Assembly (NCBI GenBank): GCA_963844395.1
Contig: CAWJNX010000002.1
Coordinates: 124,001-188,000 of the forward strand
Direction: 5' to 3'
DNA: 64,000 nucleotides
DNA from: VRUE01 sp963844395
GTDB taxonomy: Bacteria > Actinomycetota > Thermoleophilia > Solirubrobacterales > 70-9
Part shown: positions 35,485 to 44,608 of the stretch, one piece after another
Position numbering within the stretch: the first letter of the stretch is position 1
How the letters are laid out: each line of letters starts with the position of its first letter
Program-made: the position numbers and the translations under genes
The notes under the pieces: generated by a model
What the model was told of the DNA's origin: nothing
What the model saw: only the letters and a program-made list of their open reading frames with translations
Databases searched by the model: none

Positions 35485-37055
35485 GCAACTCCTTGCTCTG
35501 GACCCCGCTCGTCTTCGGTCTCCTCGGCCTCTTCCTGCCGCAGCGGCTGGCTGGCTGGTGGGCGACGCTGGGGACGGCCGTGACCCTGGGGCTGGCCGTC
35601 GCCCTGCTTGCCGGCTTCGACTCCGGCGTAGCCGAGCTGCAGAACACGGTTGACGTCAATTGGATCCCCGGCCTCGGCGTCGACTACAGCCTTGGTGTCA
35701 ACGGTCTCAACGTCTTCCTACTGCTCCTGACCGCGCTGCTCTGGCTCGGTGGAACGGCCTTTGCCGCCTTCCGCGAGCAGGACCGCCCCCACCTCTTCTT
35801 CCTGATGATGCTGCTCGCCGAGACCGCGACCCTGGGCGCCTTCCTCGCCCAGGACCTGCTCCTCTTCGTCCTCTTCTTCGACCTGATGCTGGTCCCCTTC
35901 TACTTCCTCTTCGGGGCCTGGGGGACGGATCGGCCGGACGGCGTGACGGCCTCGGCGGCGACGCTGAAGATGATCGTCTACACGTTGGTCGGCTCGCTGC
36001 TAATGCTGGTCGGGGCGATTGCCACGGGGATCATCGCCGCCGACGGCGGTGACATCACCTTCTCGATCGCCGAGCTGGCCCGCGAGCCGCTCGGCGAGGG
36101 CAGCCAGCGCTGGATCTTCTGGTTCTTCGCCGTCGCCTTCCTGGTCAAGATGCCGGCCTTCCTGCTGCACGGATGGCTGGCTGACGCCTACCGGGCGGCG
36201 CCGCTGCCGGTGCTCGCGGTCTTCTCCGGGGTGCTGGCCAAGGTCGGCGCCTACGGCTTCCTGCGCGTCGTCCTGCCGCTCTTCCCCGACGCGACGGTCG
36301 AGTTCCAGGAGGTCGTGCTGGCGATCGCCGTGGCCTCGATCCTCTACGGCTCGGTGATGGCCTTTACCCAGACCAACGTGCGGCTGGTCGCCGGCTACTC
36401 CTCGGTGGCGCAACTCGGCTTCATCACCGCCGGGATCTTCGCCCTGCGCGCCGACGGGGCAGACGGAGCGCTCCTGCAGATGATCAACCACGGCCTCGTC
36501 GTCGCGCCACTGTTCATCATCGTCGCCGTGCTGGCCGAGCGCTCGGGCAGCGAGGACCTGCGCGAGATGGGCGGCATGGCGATGCGTGCCCCGGTGTTGG
36601 CGGCGCTCTTCCTGATCATTACCCTGGCCACCCTGGCGATGCCCGGCTCGGCCAACTTCGTCGGCGAGTTCTTCATCCTCAACGGCCTCTTCCAGGCGAA
36701 GGTTGCCTTTGCCGTCGTCGCGATCATCGGAGTCGCCCTCTCCGCCTACTACGCGCTGCGCCTCTACCAGCGCACGATGCACAACCGCATGCCGGCGGAG
36801 ATCGAGTCGCGCGAGATCGGCTGGCGCGACGGCGTCGTGCTCGTGCCGCTGGTCGCCTGCATCGTCGGGTTGGCGTTGTATCCGCAGCTGGTGTTGAAGC
36901 GGACCGACATGTCAGTGAACCGCATCGTGGCCGCGACTTGCGCAGCCCAACCAGTTGCCGATTCCGTGGCAGAGCTAGAAGAAGCGATGAGATCCGGGAG
37001 CCCTCCTTGCATGTCCCCCGCGCTCGCCCAGCGCCTGCTGTCCCCCGCCCCATGA
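35481..37055 (+). CDS. nuoM: NADH-quinone oxidoreductase subunit M
   Basis: Antiporter-like proton-pumping subunit, 524 residues, about 14 helices. Motifs are LFVLFFDLMLVPFYFLFGAWG (Glu/Asp helix), FWFFAVAFLVKMPAFLLHGWLADAYRAAPLPVLAVFSGVLAKVGAYGFLR, and TNVRLVAGYSSVAQLGFITAGIFA. The C-terminal 45 residues after LYPQLVLKRTD are a soluble tail with two cysteines, not usual in NuoM. ATG 35481 overlaps the nuoL stop and TGA 37053-37055 overlaps the nuoN ATG. Confidence 0.96.
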   Translation: MSNSLLWTPLVFGLLGLFLPQRLAGWWATLGTAVTLGLAVALLAGFDSGVAELQNTVDVNWIPGLGVDYSLGVNGLNVFLLLLTALLWLGGTAFAAFREQDRPHLFFLMMLLAETATLGAFLAQDLLLFVLFFDLMLVPFYFLFGAWGTDRPDGVTASAATLKMIVYTLVGSLLMLVGAIATGIIAADGGDITFSIAELAREPLGEGSQRWIFWFFAVAFLVKMPAFLLHGWLADAYRAAPLPVLAVFSGVLAKVGAYGFLRVVLPLFPDATVEFQEVVLAIAVASILYGSVMAFTQTNVRLVAGYSSVAQLGFITAGIFALRADGADGALLQMINHGLVVAPLFIIVAVLAERSGSEDLREMGGMAMRAPVLAALFLIITLATLAMPGSANFVGEFFILNGLFQAKVAFAVVAIIGVALSAYYALRLYQRTMHNRMPAEIESREIGWRDGVVLVPLVACIVGLALYPQLVLKRTDMSVNRIVAATCAAQPVADSVAELEEAMRSGSPPCMSPALAQRLLSPAP

Positions 37056-38551
37056 CCTTTCACGCTCCCGACATCGACTACGCCGGGCTCTCGCCGGTCA
37101 TCGCGCTCACCGCGAGCCTCTGCGTCGTCCTGATGACCGCGGTTTCCTGGCGCCTGCGACGCGCCGCCCCGCCCCTGACCCTGATCGCCCTGGCGACCAC
37201 CGCCGGGCTGCTGATCTGGCAGTGGGGCGAGCCGGCCGATCTCGTTTCCGGCGCGCTGCGCATCGACGACCTCTCGATCGCGATCTCGCTGGTCGTCCTG
37301 CTGATGGCCGGCGCCTGCGTCTCGCTTTCGATCCGGGAGCCTGCCGTCGAGCAAGTCGGCTCCGGCGAGTACCACGCGCTGCTGCTCGGCTCGGTGCTGG
37401 GGATGGTCCTGTTGGCGCAGGCGCAGAACCTGGTCAGCTTCTTCGTCGCGATCGAGACCCTCTCGATCCCCCTCTACATCCTCTGCGCCGGCGACCTGCG
37501 GCGTGAGCGCTCGCTCGAGTCGGGGCTGAAGTACCTGATCGTCGGCTCGCTCGGCTCGGCGACGCTGCTCTACGGGATGGCCTTCCTCTACGGCGGCTCG
37601 GGCTCGACCGACTTCGCCCGGATCGCGGCGGGGATAGCCGGCGAGGGCCTGATCGGCGACCCGCTCGTCCTGATCGGGATTGCCCTGGTCGCCGTCGGGC
37701 TCGCTTTCAAGACCTCGATCGCTCCATTCCACCAGTGGACCCCCGACGTCTACGAGGGCGCGCCGACCCCGATCACGGCCTTCATGGCGGTGGCGACCAA
37801 GGCCGCCGCCTTCGCCGTCTTCGTCCGCTTCTTCGACCTCGCCCTGGCGCCGCAGGTGGACGAGTGGCAACCCGCCCTGGCGGTGCTCGCGGCGACGACG
37901 ATCGTGATCGGCAACGTCGGCGCGCTCGGCCAGGACTCGCTGAAGCGGCTGCTCGGTTACTCGGGCGTCGCCCAGGCCGGCTACATCCTCGGCGGCCTCG
38001 TCGTCGCCAGCGAGGCGGGTGTCAGCGCCCTGGTCTTCTACCTCGTCGGCTACGCCTTCATGAACCTGGCCGCCTTCGCCGTCATAGTCGCCCGCGAGCG
38101 TGAGACCGCCTTCGGCGACGACATCCGCGCCGTGCGGGGTCTGGGGCAGGAGCGGCCGCTGCTCGCCTGGCCGCTAACGATCTCGATGCTCGCCCTCGCC
38201 GGCCTGCCGGCGACCGTCGGCTTTATCGGCAAGCTCTACCTGATCGAGGCGCTGGTCGAGGGCGACTACACCTGGCTCGCCGTCTTCATCGCGGTGGGAA
38301 CGATGATCTCGCTTGCCTATTACCTGCGGATCGTGGCAGCGATGTGGATGCGGCCCGGGCCCGCAGAAGCTATCGCCACCCCCGCAATCGCGGGAGCGTC
38401 GCCTGAGGCCGACCCGATCGATCCAGGCGCCGGGCGCCGCACTTATCTCACCATTCCGGCACTCTTGGCTGCAGCAGCAACGGTCTTCTTCGGCGTGATC
38501 CCGCAACCCCTGGTCGAGTTCGCCGAACAGGCCGGCTCAGCGCTGTTCTGA
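37052..38551 (+). CDS. nuoN: NADH-quinone oxidoreductase subunit N
   Basis: Third antiporter-like subunit, 499 residues, last gene of the locus. Motifs: FFVAIETLSIPLYILCAGDLRRERSLESGLKYLIVGSLGSA, FKTSIAPFHQWTPDVYEGAPTPITAFMAVATKAAAFAVFVR and DSLKRLLGYSGVAQAGYILGG. ATG 37052 (MTFHAPDIDYAGL) overlaps the nuoM stop. The gene is followed by a long palindrome at 38569-38660 that could terminate the operon. Confidence 0.96.
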   Translation: MTFHAPDIDYAGLSPVIALTASLCVVLMTAVSWRLRRAAPPLTLIALATTAGLLIWQWGEPADLVSGALRIDDLSIAISLVVLLMAGACVSLSIREPAVEQVGSGEYHALLLGSVLGMVLLAQAQNLVSFFVAIETLSIPLYILCAGDLRRERSLESGLKYLIVGSLGSATLLYGMAFLYGGSGSTDFARIAAGIAGEGLIGDPLVLIGIALVAVGLAFKTSIAPFHQWTPDVYEGAPTPITAFMAVATKAAAFAVFVRFFDLALAPQVDEWQPALAVLAATTIVIGNVGALGQDSLKRLLGYSGVAQAGYILGGLVVASEAGVSALVFYLVGYAFMNLAAFAVIVARERETAFGDDIRAVRGLGQERPLLAWPLTISMLALAGLPATVGFIGKLYLIEALVEGDYTWLAVFIAVGTMISLAYYLRIVAAMWMRPGPAEAIATPAIAGASPEADPIDPGAGRRTYLTIPALLAAAATVFFGVIPQPLVEFAEQAGSALF

Positions 38552-38568
38552 TCTGGCCGCAGCGGGTC

Positions 38569-38660
38569 CTCGCGGCGGGTGGCGCGGATTTGGGGGACCA
38601 CCCGAGGAAGCTTTAGCTACCGCAGGGTGGTGGTTCCAAATCCGTGACAGGACCCGCCGC
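38569..38660. repeat. Family II palindrome after nuoN (probable operon terminator)
   Basis: GCGGATTTGG with ACCACCC (38583-38602) pairs with GGGTGGT and CCAAATCCG (38625-38643). The outer GCGGGTCCTCGCGG faces GACAGGACCCGC (38646-38657), the family II core. The loop holds AAGCTTTAGCT. It fills the 154-base gap before the AEC permease. Confidence 0.75.
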
Positions 38661-38705
38661 GCCGGGTGGTTAGGACAGGCCGCTAGCTGAAAGGGTGCGC
38701 CGGGA

Positions 38706-39629
38706 ATGGGCGTCCTGCTGATCATTGCCGCAATCGTTGCCTCCGTCTCAATCGGCGTGTTCGCCGAGCGACGTCGGCCGCTGGCGGCCGGGCTGGCGGC
38801 GCGGCGCTCGCTGATGCTGATGCTCTACGTGCTGATCCCGCCGCTGATCTTCGTCAATCTGGCCGCGAGCGAGATCGACATCGAACACGGGGTCGGCCTG
38901 CTGCTCGGCCTGGTGGCGATCTCGCTGGCGGCGCTGCTCACCTGGTTGCTCGCGAGCCGCTTCCTGGGGCTGCCGCGGCACGGCACCGGCGCCGTCATAT
39001 CGGCCGTGCTCTGCATGAACACCGGCTACCTCGGCTACCCGCTGACCGTGGCGTTGCTGGGGCGCGACGAGCTCTCGACCGCGGTGCTCTACGACGTCAT
39101 GGTCAGCGGCCCATCGCTGCTGCTCGGGGCCTTCGCGGTCGGCGCCGCCTTCGGCACCAAGGCCGGAGAAGGGGCCCGTGAGCGGGTCCGAGCCTTCTTC
39201 ACCCGCAATCCGCCGCTCTACGCCGCGATCGCCGGCCTGCTCGCGCCGGAGGCGCTTGCCCCGGACATCGCCGTCGATCTCTCCCAAGCGCTGATCGTCG
39301 CGATCCTGCCGATCGGTTTCTTCGCGGTCGGTGCCACCCTGGCCGAGAACGCGGAGCACGGCCGACTGCCGATGCCGCCACCGATGACCCGCCCGGTCGC
39401 GCTCGCCCTGGTCATCCGGTTGTCTGTCGCGCCGCTGCTGCTGATCGCCCTCGCGGCACCCTTGATCGACCTTCCCGCCCCTTATCTCCTGCTCGCCGCG
39501 ATGCCGACCGGCCTCAACTCGATGGTCGTCGCCCACGCCTACGGCCTCGACATGGAGATCACCGCCGAGGCGGTTGTCTGGTCGACCGGGATCGTGGTCC
39601 TCGCGGCACTCGGCTCTCTGCTGCTCTAG
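38706..39629 (+). CDS. AEC family permease (auxin efflux carrier type)
   Basis: Ten-helix transporter of the bile/arsenite/riboflavin superfamily, 307 residues. Family marks are LMLMLYVLIPPLIFVNLAAS in the first half, MNTGYLGYPLTVALLG (the crossover-like TM4 motif) and a second inverted repeat ending AAMPTGLNSMVVAHAYGLDMEITAEAVVWSTGIVVLA. Prokaryotic members export small organic anions; the substrate here is not predictable. It is possibly co-transcribed with the nitrilase gene 34 nt downstream. Confidence 0.88.
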   Translation: MGVLLIIAAIVASVSIGVFAERRRPLAAGLAARRSLMLMLYVLIPPLIFVNLAASEIDIEHGVGLLLGLVAISLAALLTWLLASRFLGLPRHGTGAVISAVLCMNTGYLGYPLTVALLGRDELSTAVLYDVMVSGPSLLLGAFAVGAAFGTKAGEGARERVRAFFTRNPPLYAAIAGLLAPEALAPDIAVDLSQALIVAILPIGFFAVGATLAENAEHGRLPMPPPMTRPVALALVIRLSVAPLLLIALAAPLIDLPAPYLLLAAMPTGLNSMVVAHAYGLDMEITAEAVVWSTGIVVLAALGSLLL

Positions 39630-39663
39630 GTAAAGCCCGGCGATCGGGAATATCCTGGTGCCG

Positions 39664-40575
39664 ATGACCGAGTTCCCGACCGTGCGGGTGGCGGCGATCC
39701 AGGCGACGCCGCGGATCCTCGATGCCGAGGGCACGATCGAGAAGGCCGTCGCCCTGCTGCGCGAGGCAGCCGCGCAGGGGGCTCAGCTCGCGGTCTTCCC
39801 GGAGGCCTTCGTCTCGCTTTACCCATCGGGCGCCTGGGCGGCGGGGGCGGCTTCGTTCTCGGGGTGGGACGAGCTCTGGGAGCGGCTCTGGGCGAGCTCG
39901 ATGGAGATCCCGGGGCCGCTGGTCGCGCGCCTGACGGAGGTCTGCACGGAGCTCGACGTGCACTGCGCGATCGGTGTCAACGAGCGCGAGCTGGAGCGGC
40001 CGGGATCGCTCTACAACACGCTGCTGGTGATCGGGCCGGAGGGAATCGTGTCCCGGCACCGCAAGCTGATGCCGACCCAACACGAGCGGGTGTTTCACGG
40101 CGTGGGCGGTGGCGACGACCTCGATGTCGCGGAGACCGAGCTGGGACGGATCGGCGGCCTGATCTGCTGGGAGAACCGGATGCCGCTGGCCCGTTACGAG
40201 CTCTACAGGCAGGGGCCGCAGATCTGGCTCGCGCCGACCGCCGACGACAGCGAAGGCTGGTTGGCGAGCATGCGCCACATCGCGATCGAGTCGGGCGCCT
40301 TTGTCGTCTCGGTGCCGCAGTACATACCGGCGACGGCCTTTCCGTCGGACTTCCCCGCGCCGCTGCCCGAGGGCAAGGAGGTGTTCGGCAACGGCGGTGC
40401 CGCGATCGTCGAGCCGGCGGCCGGCGAGGTGATCGCCGGTCCGCTCTACGGCGAGGAGGGAATCGTCCTTGCCGACTGCGACCTGCGGGTCGGCCTGCGC
40501 GCCAAGCGCGTCTTCGACGCCGCTGGCCACTACAGCCGCCACGACCTCCTGGCGCCGCTTGCCGGCGACGACTGA
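39664..40575 (+). CDS. Carbon-nitrogen hydrolase (nitrilase superfamily)
   Basis: Hydrolyses nitriles or amides. The catalytic triad is complete: Glu in FPEAFVSLYPSG, Lys in HRKLMPTQHERVFHG and Cys in GGLICWENRMPLARYELY. The motifs around the cysteine and HERVFHG place it near true nitrilases (branch 1) rather than amidases. It also has the family's SGAFVVSVPQYI segment. The start may be GTG 39658 or ATG 39664; ATG is used. 303 residues. The stop overlaps the ATG of the VOC protein (ATGA-type), and the upstream AEC permease may import or export its substrate or product, which is inference. Confidence 0.9.
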   Translation: MTEFPTVRVAAIQATPRILDAEGTIEKAVALLREAAAQGAQLAVFPEAFVSLYPSGAWAAGAASFSGWDELWERLWASSMEIPGPLVARLTEVCTELDVHCAIGVNERELERPGSLYNTLLVIGPEGIVSRHRKLMPTQHERVFHGVGGGDDLDVAETELGRIGGLICWENRMPLARYELYRQGPQIWLAPTADDSEGWLASMRHIAIESGAFVVSVPQYIPATAFPSDFPAPLPEGKEVFGNGGAAIVEPAAGEVIAGPLYGEEGIVLADCDLRVGLRAKRVFDAAGHYSRHDLLAPLAGDD

Positions 40576-40925
40576 TGCTGCACCACGTCTCGATCGAGGT
40601 CGACCCCGAGCATGCCGAGGCATGCGCGGCCTGCTGGCAGCTGCTCGGCTTCGAGCCTGTCGCGGCGCCCGATGCGCTGGGCGAACACGTCATCTGGCTC
40701 GAACGCGCCGGCACCCAAATTCATTTGATCCAGACCGAGGCCGCCACCGTCCCACTGCTCGGCCATCCAGCCGTCGCGGTCGAGGACTTCGAGGCGACCT
40801 TCGCCGCGCTCGAGGCGGCGGGCCACGAGCCGGAGCGCCACCGCGAGCTGTGGGGCGAGCCCCGCGCCTTCGTCACCATGCCGGGCGGCCAGAAGGTCGA
40901 GTTCATGGCCGCGCCTCCGGGGTAA
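40575..40925 (+). CDS. VOC family (glyoxalase/dioxygenase-like) protein
   Basis: 116-residue vicinal oxygen chelate protein. MLHHVSIEVDPEHAEACAACWQLLGFEPV gives the first beta-alpha-beta unit with a metal-ligand-like His, and the second half has HPAVAVEDFEATFAALEAAGHEPE through MPGGQKVEFMA with a terminal Glu ligand position. It is coupled to the nitrilase gene by a one-base overlap, so it may act on the same pathway. The exact reaction cannot be assigned. The ATG is fixed by the overlap. Confidence 0.83.
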   Translation: MLHHVSIEVDPEHAEACAACWQLLGFEPVAAPDALGEHVIWLERAGTQIHLIQTEAATVPLLGHPAVAVEDFEATFAALEAAGHEPERHRELWGEPRAFVTMPGGQKVEFMAAPPG

Positions 40926-40992
40926 ATTCGGAAGGAGCGGCACCGAAACGAGGCCCGTTCCGTCCTCCGCAGTTGGGAGATTGCAAAAGCCG

Positions 40993-41972
40993 ATGGCATT
41001 CGATGCAAAAGTCCTCACCGACTCTCGATCGCCTGCCGGCTACCGCCTGACGACGCTGGAGGCGACCTTCCCGCGCTTCGTCCTCGCCGAGTTCAACACG
41101 CACCGCGTCTTCTCCCGAAATTCGGCAAGCTCACGCGCGATCCCGATCGCCAAGCAGCTGCGCCGGGTGCTCGAGGATCCCTACGTGCCGATCGAGTTTG
41201 GCTCCAACCAGCCCGGCATGCAGGCTGGGCCCGCCCTCGCCGGAGAGAAGAAGGAAGCCGCGGAGCGTGAGTGGCTGCAGGCTCGCGACGACGCGGTGCG
41301 CCGAGTGCTCGGGCTGGTGACCGATCCCGGCGTCATCTCCACGGGCGAAATGACCTGCTGGAGATCCTGAGGAGGGTCGACGAGGCGATCCGGGATCGCG
41401 CCCAACCCGCCGAGTGGCTGAACGTGCACAAGCAGGTCGCCAACCGGCTGCTGGAGCCGTTCATGTGGCACACCGTGATCGTCACCGCGACCGAGTGGGA
41501 CAACTTCTGGAACCTGCGCTGCCATGCCGATGCGCAGCCAGAGATCCGGCTCGTGGCCGAGAAGATGCGCGCCGCCGTGGACGGCTCAGATCCTGCCGAG
41601 CTCGACTGGGACGAATGGCACCTTCCGCTCGTGCGGCCGGAGGACCGGGAAGAGGCGGCGTCGGTAGAGGACCTGATCAAGGTCTCGGTCGGACGCTGCG
41701 CGAGGGTCAGCTACTTGACGCACGCGGGCAGGCGCGATCTGCAAGCCGACATCGATCTGTACCAGCGACTGCTTGAAAGCGGTCACATGTCACCGCTGGA
41801 GCACCCTGCGCAGCCGCTGACTGAGGCCGAGCTAAAAGAGAGCGAGTGGAGCGGCAACTTCCGGGGATGGCGCCCCTTCCGCAAGCTCGTTCGTGGCGAG
41901 GAAAACCCGCTGGGACCTACGGTGCCAGCAAGGGAGCCAGTCGGGGCAGGGGCTGCGCTTAACTTTTTTTGA
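40993..41972 (+). CDS. thyX: Flavin-dependent thymidylate synthase (ThyX-like), one frameshift
   Basis: Makes dTMP from dUMP with FAD. The signature appears as THRVFSRNSASSRAIP, fitting the H-R-x2-S-x-N-x2-S-x-R core. The frame breaks near 41345-41365. The second part continues EILRRVDEAIRDRAQPAEWLNVHKQVANRLLEPFMWHTVIVTATEWDNFWNLR and KVSVGRCARVSYLTHAGRRDLQADIDLYQRLLESGHMSPLEHPAQP, and ends FRGWRPFRKL. It is longer than classical ThyX and resembles the phage/large ThyX group. The last residues and the stop come from family I palindrome copy 2. Confidence 0.85.
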
Positions 41973-42046
41973 AGCTCGCTGCTGGCCGTCCGAGGGGGCT
42001 GGCGCAAAAAAAGTACAAGACGCTCCGCCCCTACCCCGACTGGCTC
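41934..42046. repeat. Family I palindromic element, copy 2
   Basis: GAGCCAGTCGGGG (41934-41946) pairs with CCCCGACTGGCTC (42034-42046), continuing inward with one mismatch to GGGG/CCCC. Inner CTTAACTTTTTTT (41958-41970) and GCAAAAAAAGTACAAGACGC (42004-42023) match copy 1, while the outer arms differ from copy 1 but remain complementary. Both convergent genes, thyX and the 42.0 kb membrane protein, take their stop codons from it. Confidence 0.85.
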
Positions 42047-42939
42047 TTCTCAGCTGGATCCGCCGGTTCCTCGGACGAGGATGAAAGATCGGTTGCGGCT
42101 TTCTCTCCAGGAGTGGGCCAGGGCTCTGCTTCTCCGCTTTGCCAAGCCGGTGGGCGGCCTTTTGGTACCCAGCCCATTACCAGGAGGGCGAAGTAGAGGA
42201 ACCAGATCAGCGTGAACTGAACGAAGAGGAGGAGCGCGGCGGCGCCCATGGCCATGCCGAGCGATCCCCAGAAGCGGCTGAGAAGCCCGACCCGCATCGC
42301 CCAGAGGCAGCTGTAGAAGAGCGCGAAGGCCAGCCCGAGACGTCCGCCGAGTCCGAAGCCGGTGGCCATCGCCCGGGTCGGCGCGTCGCTTATCGCCTCT
42401 TCGGCCTGGTCATCCGCGACCTTCGTCTCCGCGCAGCGCTGCAGCGCTCCAGAGTCTTTGCCATTGCCGAATTCGTCTCGAAAGGCTGCTTCGTCGTCGC
42501 GCAGTTCGTCTTTGCAATCGCCGGTCGCGCTCGCACGGCTGAGGTCGCTGGTCGCCTTGCCGGCGACGAACTCCGAGGCGGCGTCGGTCGTCGCGACCGT
42601 GGTCAGGATCGCTGCCACCGAGAGAAACAAAGGCGCTGCGATGACGAGACCGATGAGCTGACCGCGCACCTGGCTGCTGCGGGCCTGCGCGGCTCGAAAC
42701 AGGTAGAGGAGCGGCGCGACCAGGAACAGGAAGGCGACGGCCTGCATCACGCCGGAGGCGGTTACAGCGGAGCTGTGCTCGTGCACCGCCCGCAGGACCT
42801 CGCTGTCTCCGTCGCCGCTGACCGAGCGGACGATGACGGTCGAGGCGACCAGGAGGCCGATCGCGATCAAGGTGGCGAGGGCCACCGGTAGCGACCAGCG
42901 GGCCTCGCGATCCAGCACCTCCTGCCGGCCTGGGGGCAA
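42031..42939 (-). CDS. Membrane protein of unknown function
   Basis: 302 residues with about six predicted helices: residues 17-37, 62-81, 97-117, then a soluble acidic loop with two cysteines (about 145-190), and helices near 205-225 and 235-258. The C-terminus is Ser/Glu/Pro-rich and cytoplasmic-looking (PTPGEKAATDLSSSSEEPADPAEKSQSG). I do not recognise the family. The stop codon lies in the right arm of the family I palindrome, so the terminal residues are element-encoded. The downstream neighbour on the plus strand, thyX, is convergent. Confidence 0.6.
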   Translation of the reverse strand: MPPGRQEVLDREARWSLPVALATLIAIGLLVASTVIVRSVSGDGDSEVLRAVHEHSSAVTASGVMQAVAFLFLVAPLLYLFRAAQARSSQVRGQLIGLVIAAPLFLSVAAILTTVATTDAASEFVAGKATSDLSRASATGDCKDELRDDEAAFRDEFGNGKDSGALQRCAETKVADDQAEEAISDAPTRAMATGFGLGGRLGLAFALFYSCLWAMRVGLLSRFWGSLGMAMGAAALLLFVQFTLIWFLYFALLVMGWVPKGRPPAWQSGEAEPWPTPGEKAATDLSSSSEEPADPAEKSQSG

Positions 42940-42942
42940 GCG

Positions 42943-43389
42943 TCAGCCTCGCTCGTGGAAGTAGAACTGCGGCAGGGCGCCCTCGATGACCTCCGCGGTC
43001 ATCTTCTGCGCCACCTCGAGGTTGCCGGTGCGGACCGCGATGTCGTCTAGCGTGACGATGCCGGCGAGGCTACCGCCCTCGACTACCGGCAGTCGCCTCA
43101 CCCGGTGCTGGACCATCAGCGCAGCCGCCTCGTCGAGGCTCATCTCGGGCTCGCCGCAGATCAGCGGCCGCGAGGCATACTCGCCGACCGGCGCCTCCGG
43201 AGCGACCTGCTCGGCGAAGACCCGGACCGCGAGGTCGCGGTCGGTGACCATCGCAACCGGTGAGCCGGCGGGATCGACGATGACGACCGAGCCGACGCGG
43301 CTGTCGCGCATCTGGCGGGCGACTGAGATCGCGCTCGCCTCGGGGCCGGTGGTGACAACGCCCGCGGTCATGATCTCGCTGAGGACCAC
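42943..43389 (-). CDS. CBS domain pair protein
   Basis: Two tandem CBS domains forming one Bateman module, about 148 residues: MVLSEIMTAGVVTTGPEASAISVARQM, then RVGSVVIVDPAGSPVAMVTDRDLAVRV, and VRRLPVVEGGSLAGIVTLDDIAVRT. Such stand-alone proteins bind adenine nucleotides and regulate partners. The GTG 43389 start gives the classic xVxDIM-like N-terminus; the open frame upstream continues but overlaps a divergent gene. It is 3 nt from the membrane-protein gene on the same strand and 19 nt from the divergent zinc-ribbon gene, so promoters must overlap. Confidence 0.85.
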   Translation of the reverse strand: MVLSEIMTAGVVTTGPEASAISVARQMRDSRVGSVVIVDPAGSPVAMVTDRDLAVRVFAEQVAPEAPVGEYASRPLICGEPEMSLDEAAALMVQHRVRRLPVVEGGSLAGIVTLDDIAVRTGNLEVAQKMTAEVIEGALPQFYFHERG

Positions 43390-43408
43390 GCCGCGTACGC
43401 TACCGGCG

Positions 43409-44038
43409 ATGGCTCGAGCGCAGCACACCCCGGTCGTCCCGCTCGAGGCGGGCGCCGGCCCCGACAATCCTCCCTGCCCCGCCTGCGGCGAGCCGCTGTT
43501 CGGCTGGATCGACGCCAGCCCAGGTCTTGCCGGCGCGGTCCGTCGCTGCGAGAGCTGTGGGCTGGCCGTGGTCGGCGAGCCGGCGGGTGCCGAGGAGGCA
43601 TTGCGCGAGTTGGACCGGCTCGGCGATGGCGAAAGGATCGCGATCGCAAACCGGGGTGGCTTCTCCGCCTGGATCGGCAACGCCGGCTGGGCCGGGCTGG
43701 AGCCCGGCGCGCGCTGCCTGTTCACGGTTGAGGCGGTGCGGCGCCTGGTCGCCGTTCGCGACCAGGTCGTCAAGCGCGCCCGCTGGGCCCCCGGCGCGGG
43801 GATTGTCGCGATGTGGCAGACGATCCTCAACGGCTTCACCTTCGGCCGCAACGTCGCCCTCGGGGCTCTCGGCCGCGATGCCGGCGTGCCCGCCGAGCAG
43901 CCCTGGCAGCGCCGTCTCGACGCGCTGATCAGCGTCGTCATCGCCGTGCCGGCGCTGCTGGTGGCAGTTCCGCTGGAGCTGGGTGCGGCGGCGCTGGGAA
44001 AGGGAAGCGCGTTCACCGTGGAGACCGAGCTCCTCTAG
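43409..44038 (+). CDS. Zinc-ribbon protein with C-terminal membrane anchor, unknown function
   Basis: 209-residue protein. Near the N-terminus CPACGEPLFGWID and CESCGLAVVGE form a four-cysteine zinc ribbon. A central region contains GERIAIANRGGFSAWIGNAGWAGLEPGARCLFTVEAVRRL and MWQTILNGFTFGRNVALGALG. The C-terminal ISVVIAVPALLVAVPLELGAAALG is a single membrane helix. The middle resembles sequence found beside SAM-dependent methyltransferase genes in actinobacteria, but I cannot name a family. ATG 43409 faces the CBS gene. The carbonic anhydrase follows 7 nt later on the same strand. Confidence 0.6.
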   Translation: MARAQHTPVVPLEAGAGPDNPPCPACGEPLFGWIDASPGLAGAVRRCESCGLAVVGEPAGAEEALRELDRLGDGERIAIANRGGFSAWIGNAGWAGLEPGARCLFTVEAVRRLVAVRDQVVKRARWAPGAGIVAMWQTILNGFTFGRNVALGALGRDAGVPAEQPWQRRLDALISVVIAVPALLVAVPLELGAAALGKGSAFTVETELL

Positions 44039-44045
44039 GAGTCGC

Positions 44046-44583
44046 ATGGGAACCATCGACGAACTACTGGCCAACAACCGGGCATTTGCCGAATCGCTCC
44101 CGGTCAAGCACCTCGACGTCCGCCCCAGACAGGAGACTGGCGATCGTCACCTGCATGGACTCCCGGCTCGACGTCTTCGCGGCACTCGGGCTCGGCCATG
44201 GCGAGGCGCACGTGCTGCGCAACGCCGGCGGGGTGATCACCGACGACGTAATCCGCTCGCTGGCGATCTCGCAGCGGTGCCTCGGGACGTGCAGGGTGAT
44301 GCTGATCCACCACGATGACTGCGGCATGCAGAAGCTCACCGACGACAGCTTCCGCGAGGAGCTCTGGCGCGACACCGGCCTCTCACCCTCCTTCGCGATC
44401 GAGTCGTTCCGCGACGTCGACGTGGACGTCAGGCAGTCGATCCTGCGCGTGCGTCGCTCGGCCTTCCTCCGCTACCGCGATCACGAGGACGTGCGCGGCT
44501 TCGTCTACGAGGTCGGCACGCACCGGCTGCGCGAGGTCAAGCTCACCGAGCGCGAGGAAAGGCTGGCGGAAGCCGGTCCTTAA
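44046..44583 (+). CDS. Beta-class carbonic anhydrase, one frameshift
   Basis: Zinc enzyme interconverting CO2 and bicarbonate. After MGTIDELLANNRAFAESLPVKHLDVRP a one-base shift near 44132 leads to RRLAIVTCMDSRLDVFAALGLGHGEAHVLRNAGGVITDDVIRSLAISQ. Zinc and catalytic residues are seen in CMDSR and MLIHHDDCGMQ. About 178 residues, matching the small actinobacterial beta-CA group. It ends FVYEVGTHRLREVKL. ATG 44046 is 7 nt after the upstream stop, so the genes are probably co-transcribed. Confidence 0.88.
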
Positions 44584-44608
44584 AGGGGAGCAACCCCCGC
44601 CGAGGTAT

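Noticed and set aside
42943..44016. 357-residue CBS protein starting at 44016
   Set aside because: The N-terminal 200 residues are antisense to the zinc-ribbon gene and not CBS-like; the real domain starts near 43389.
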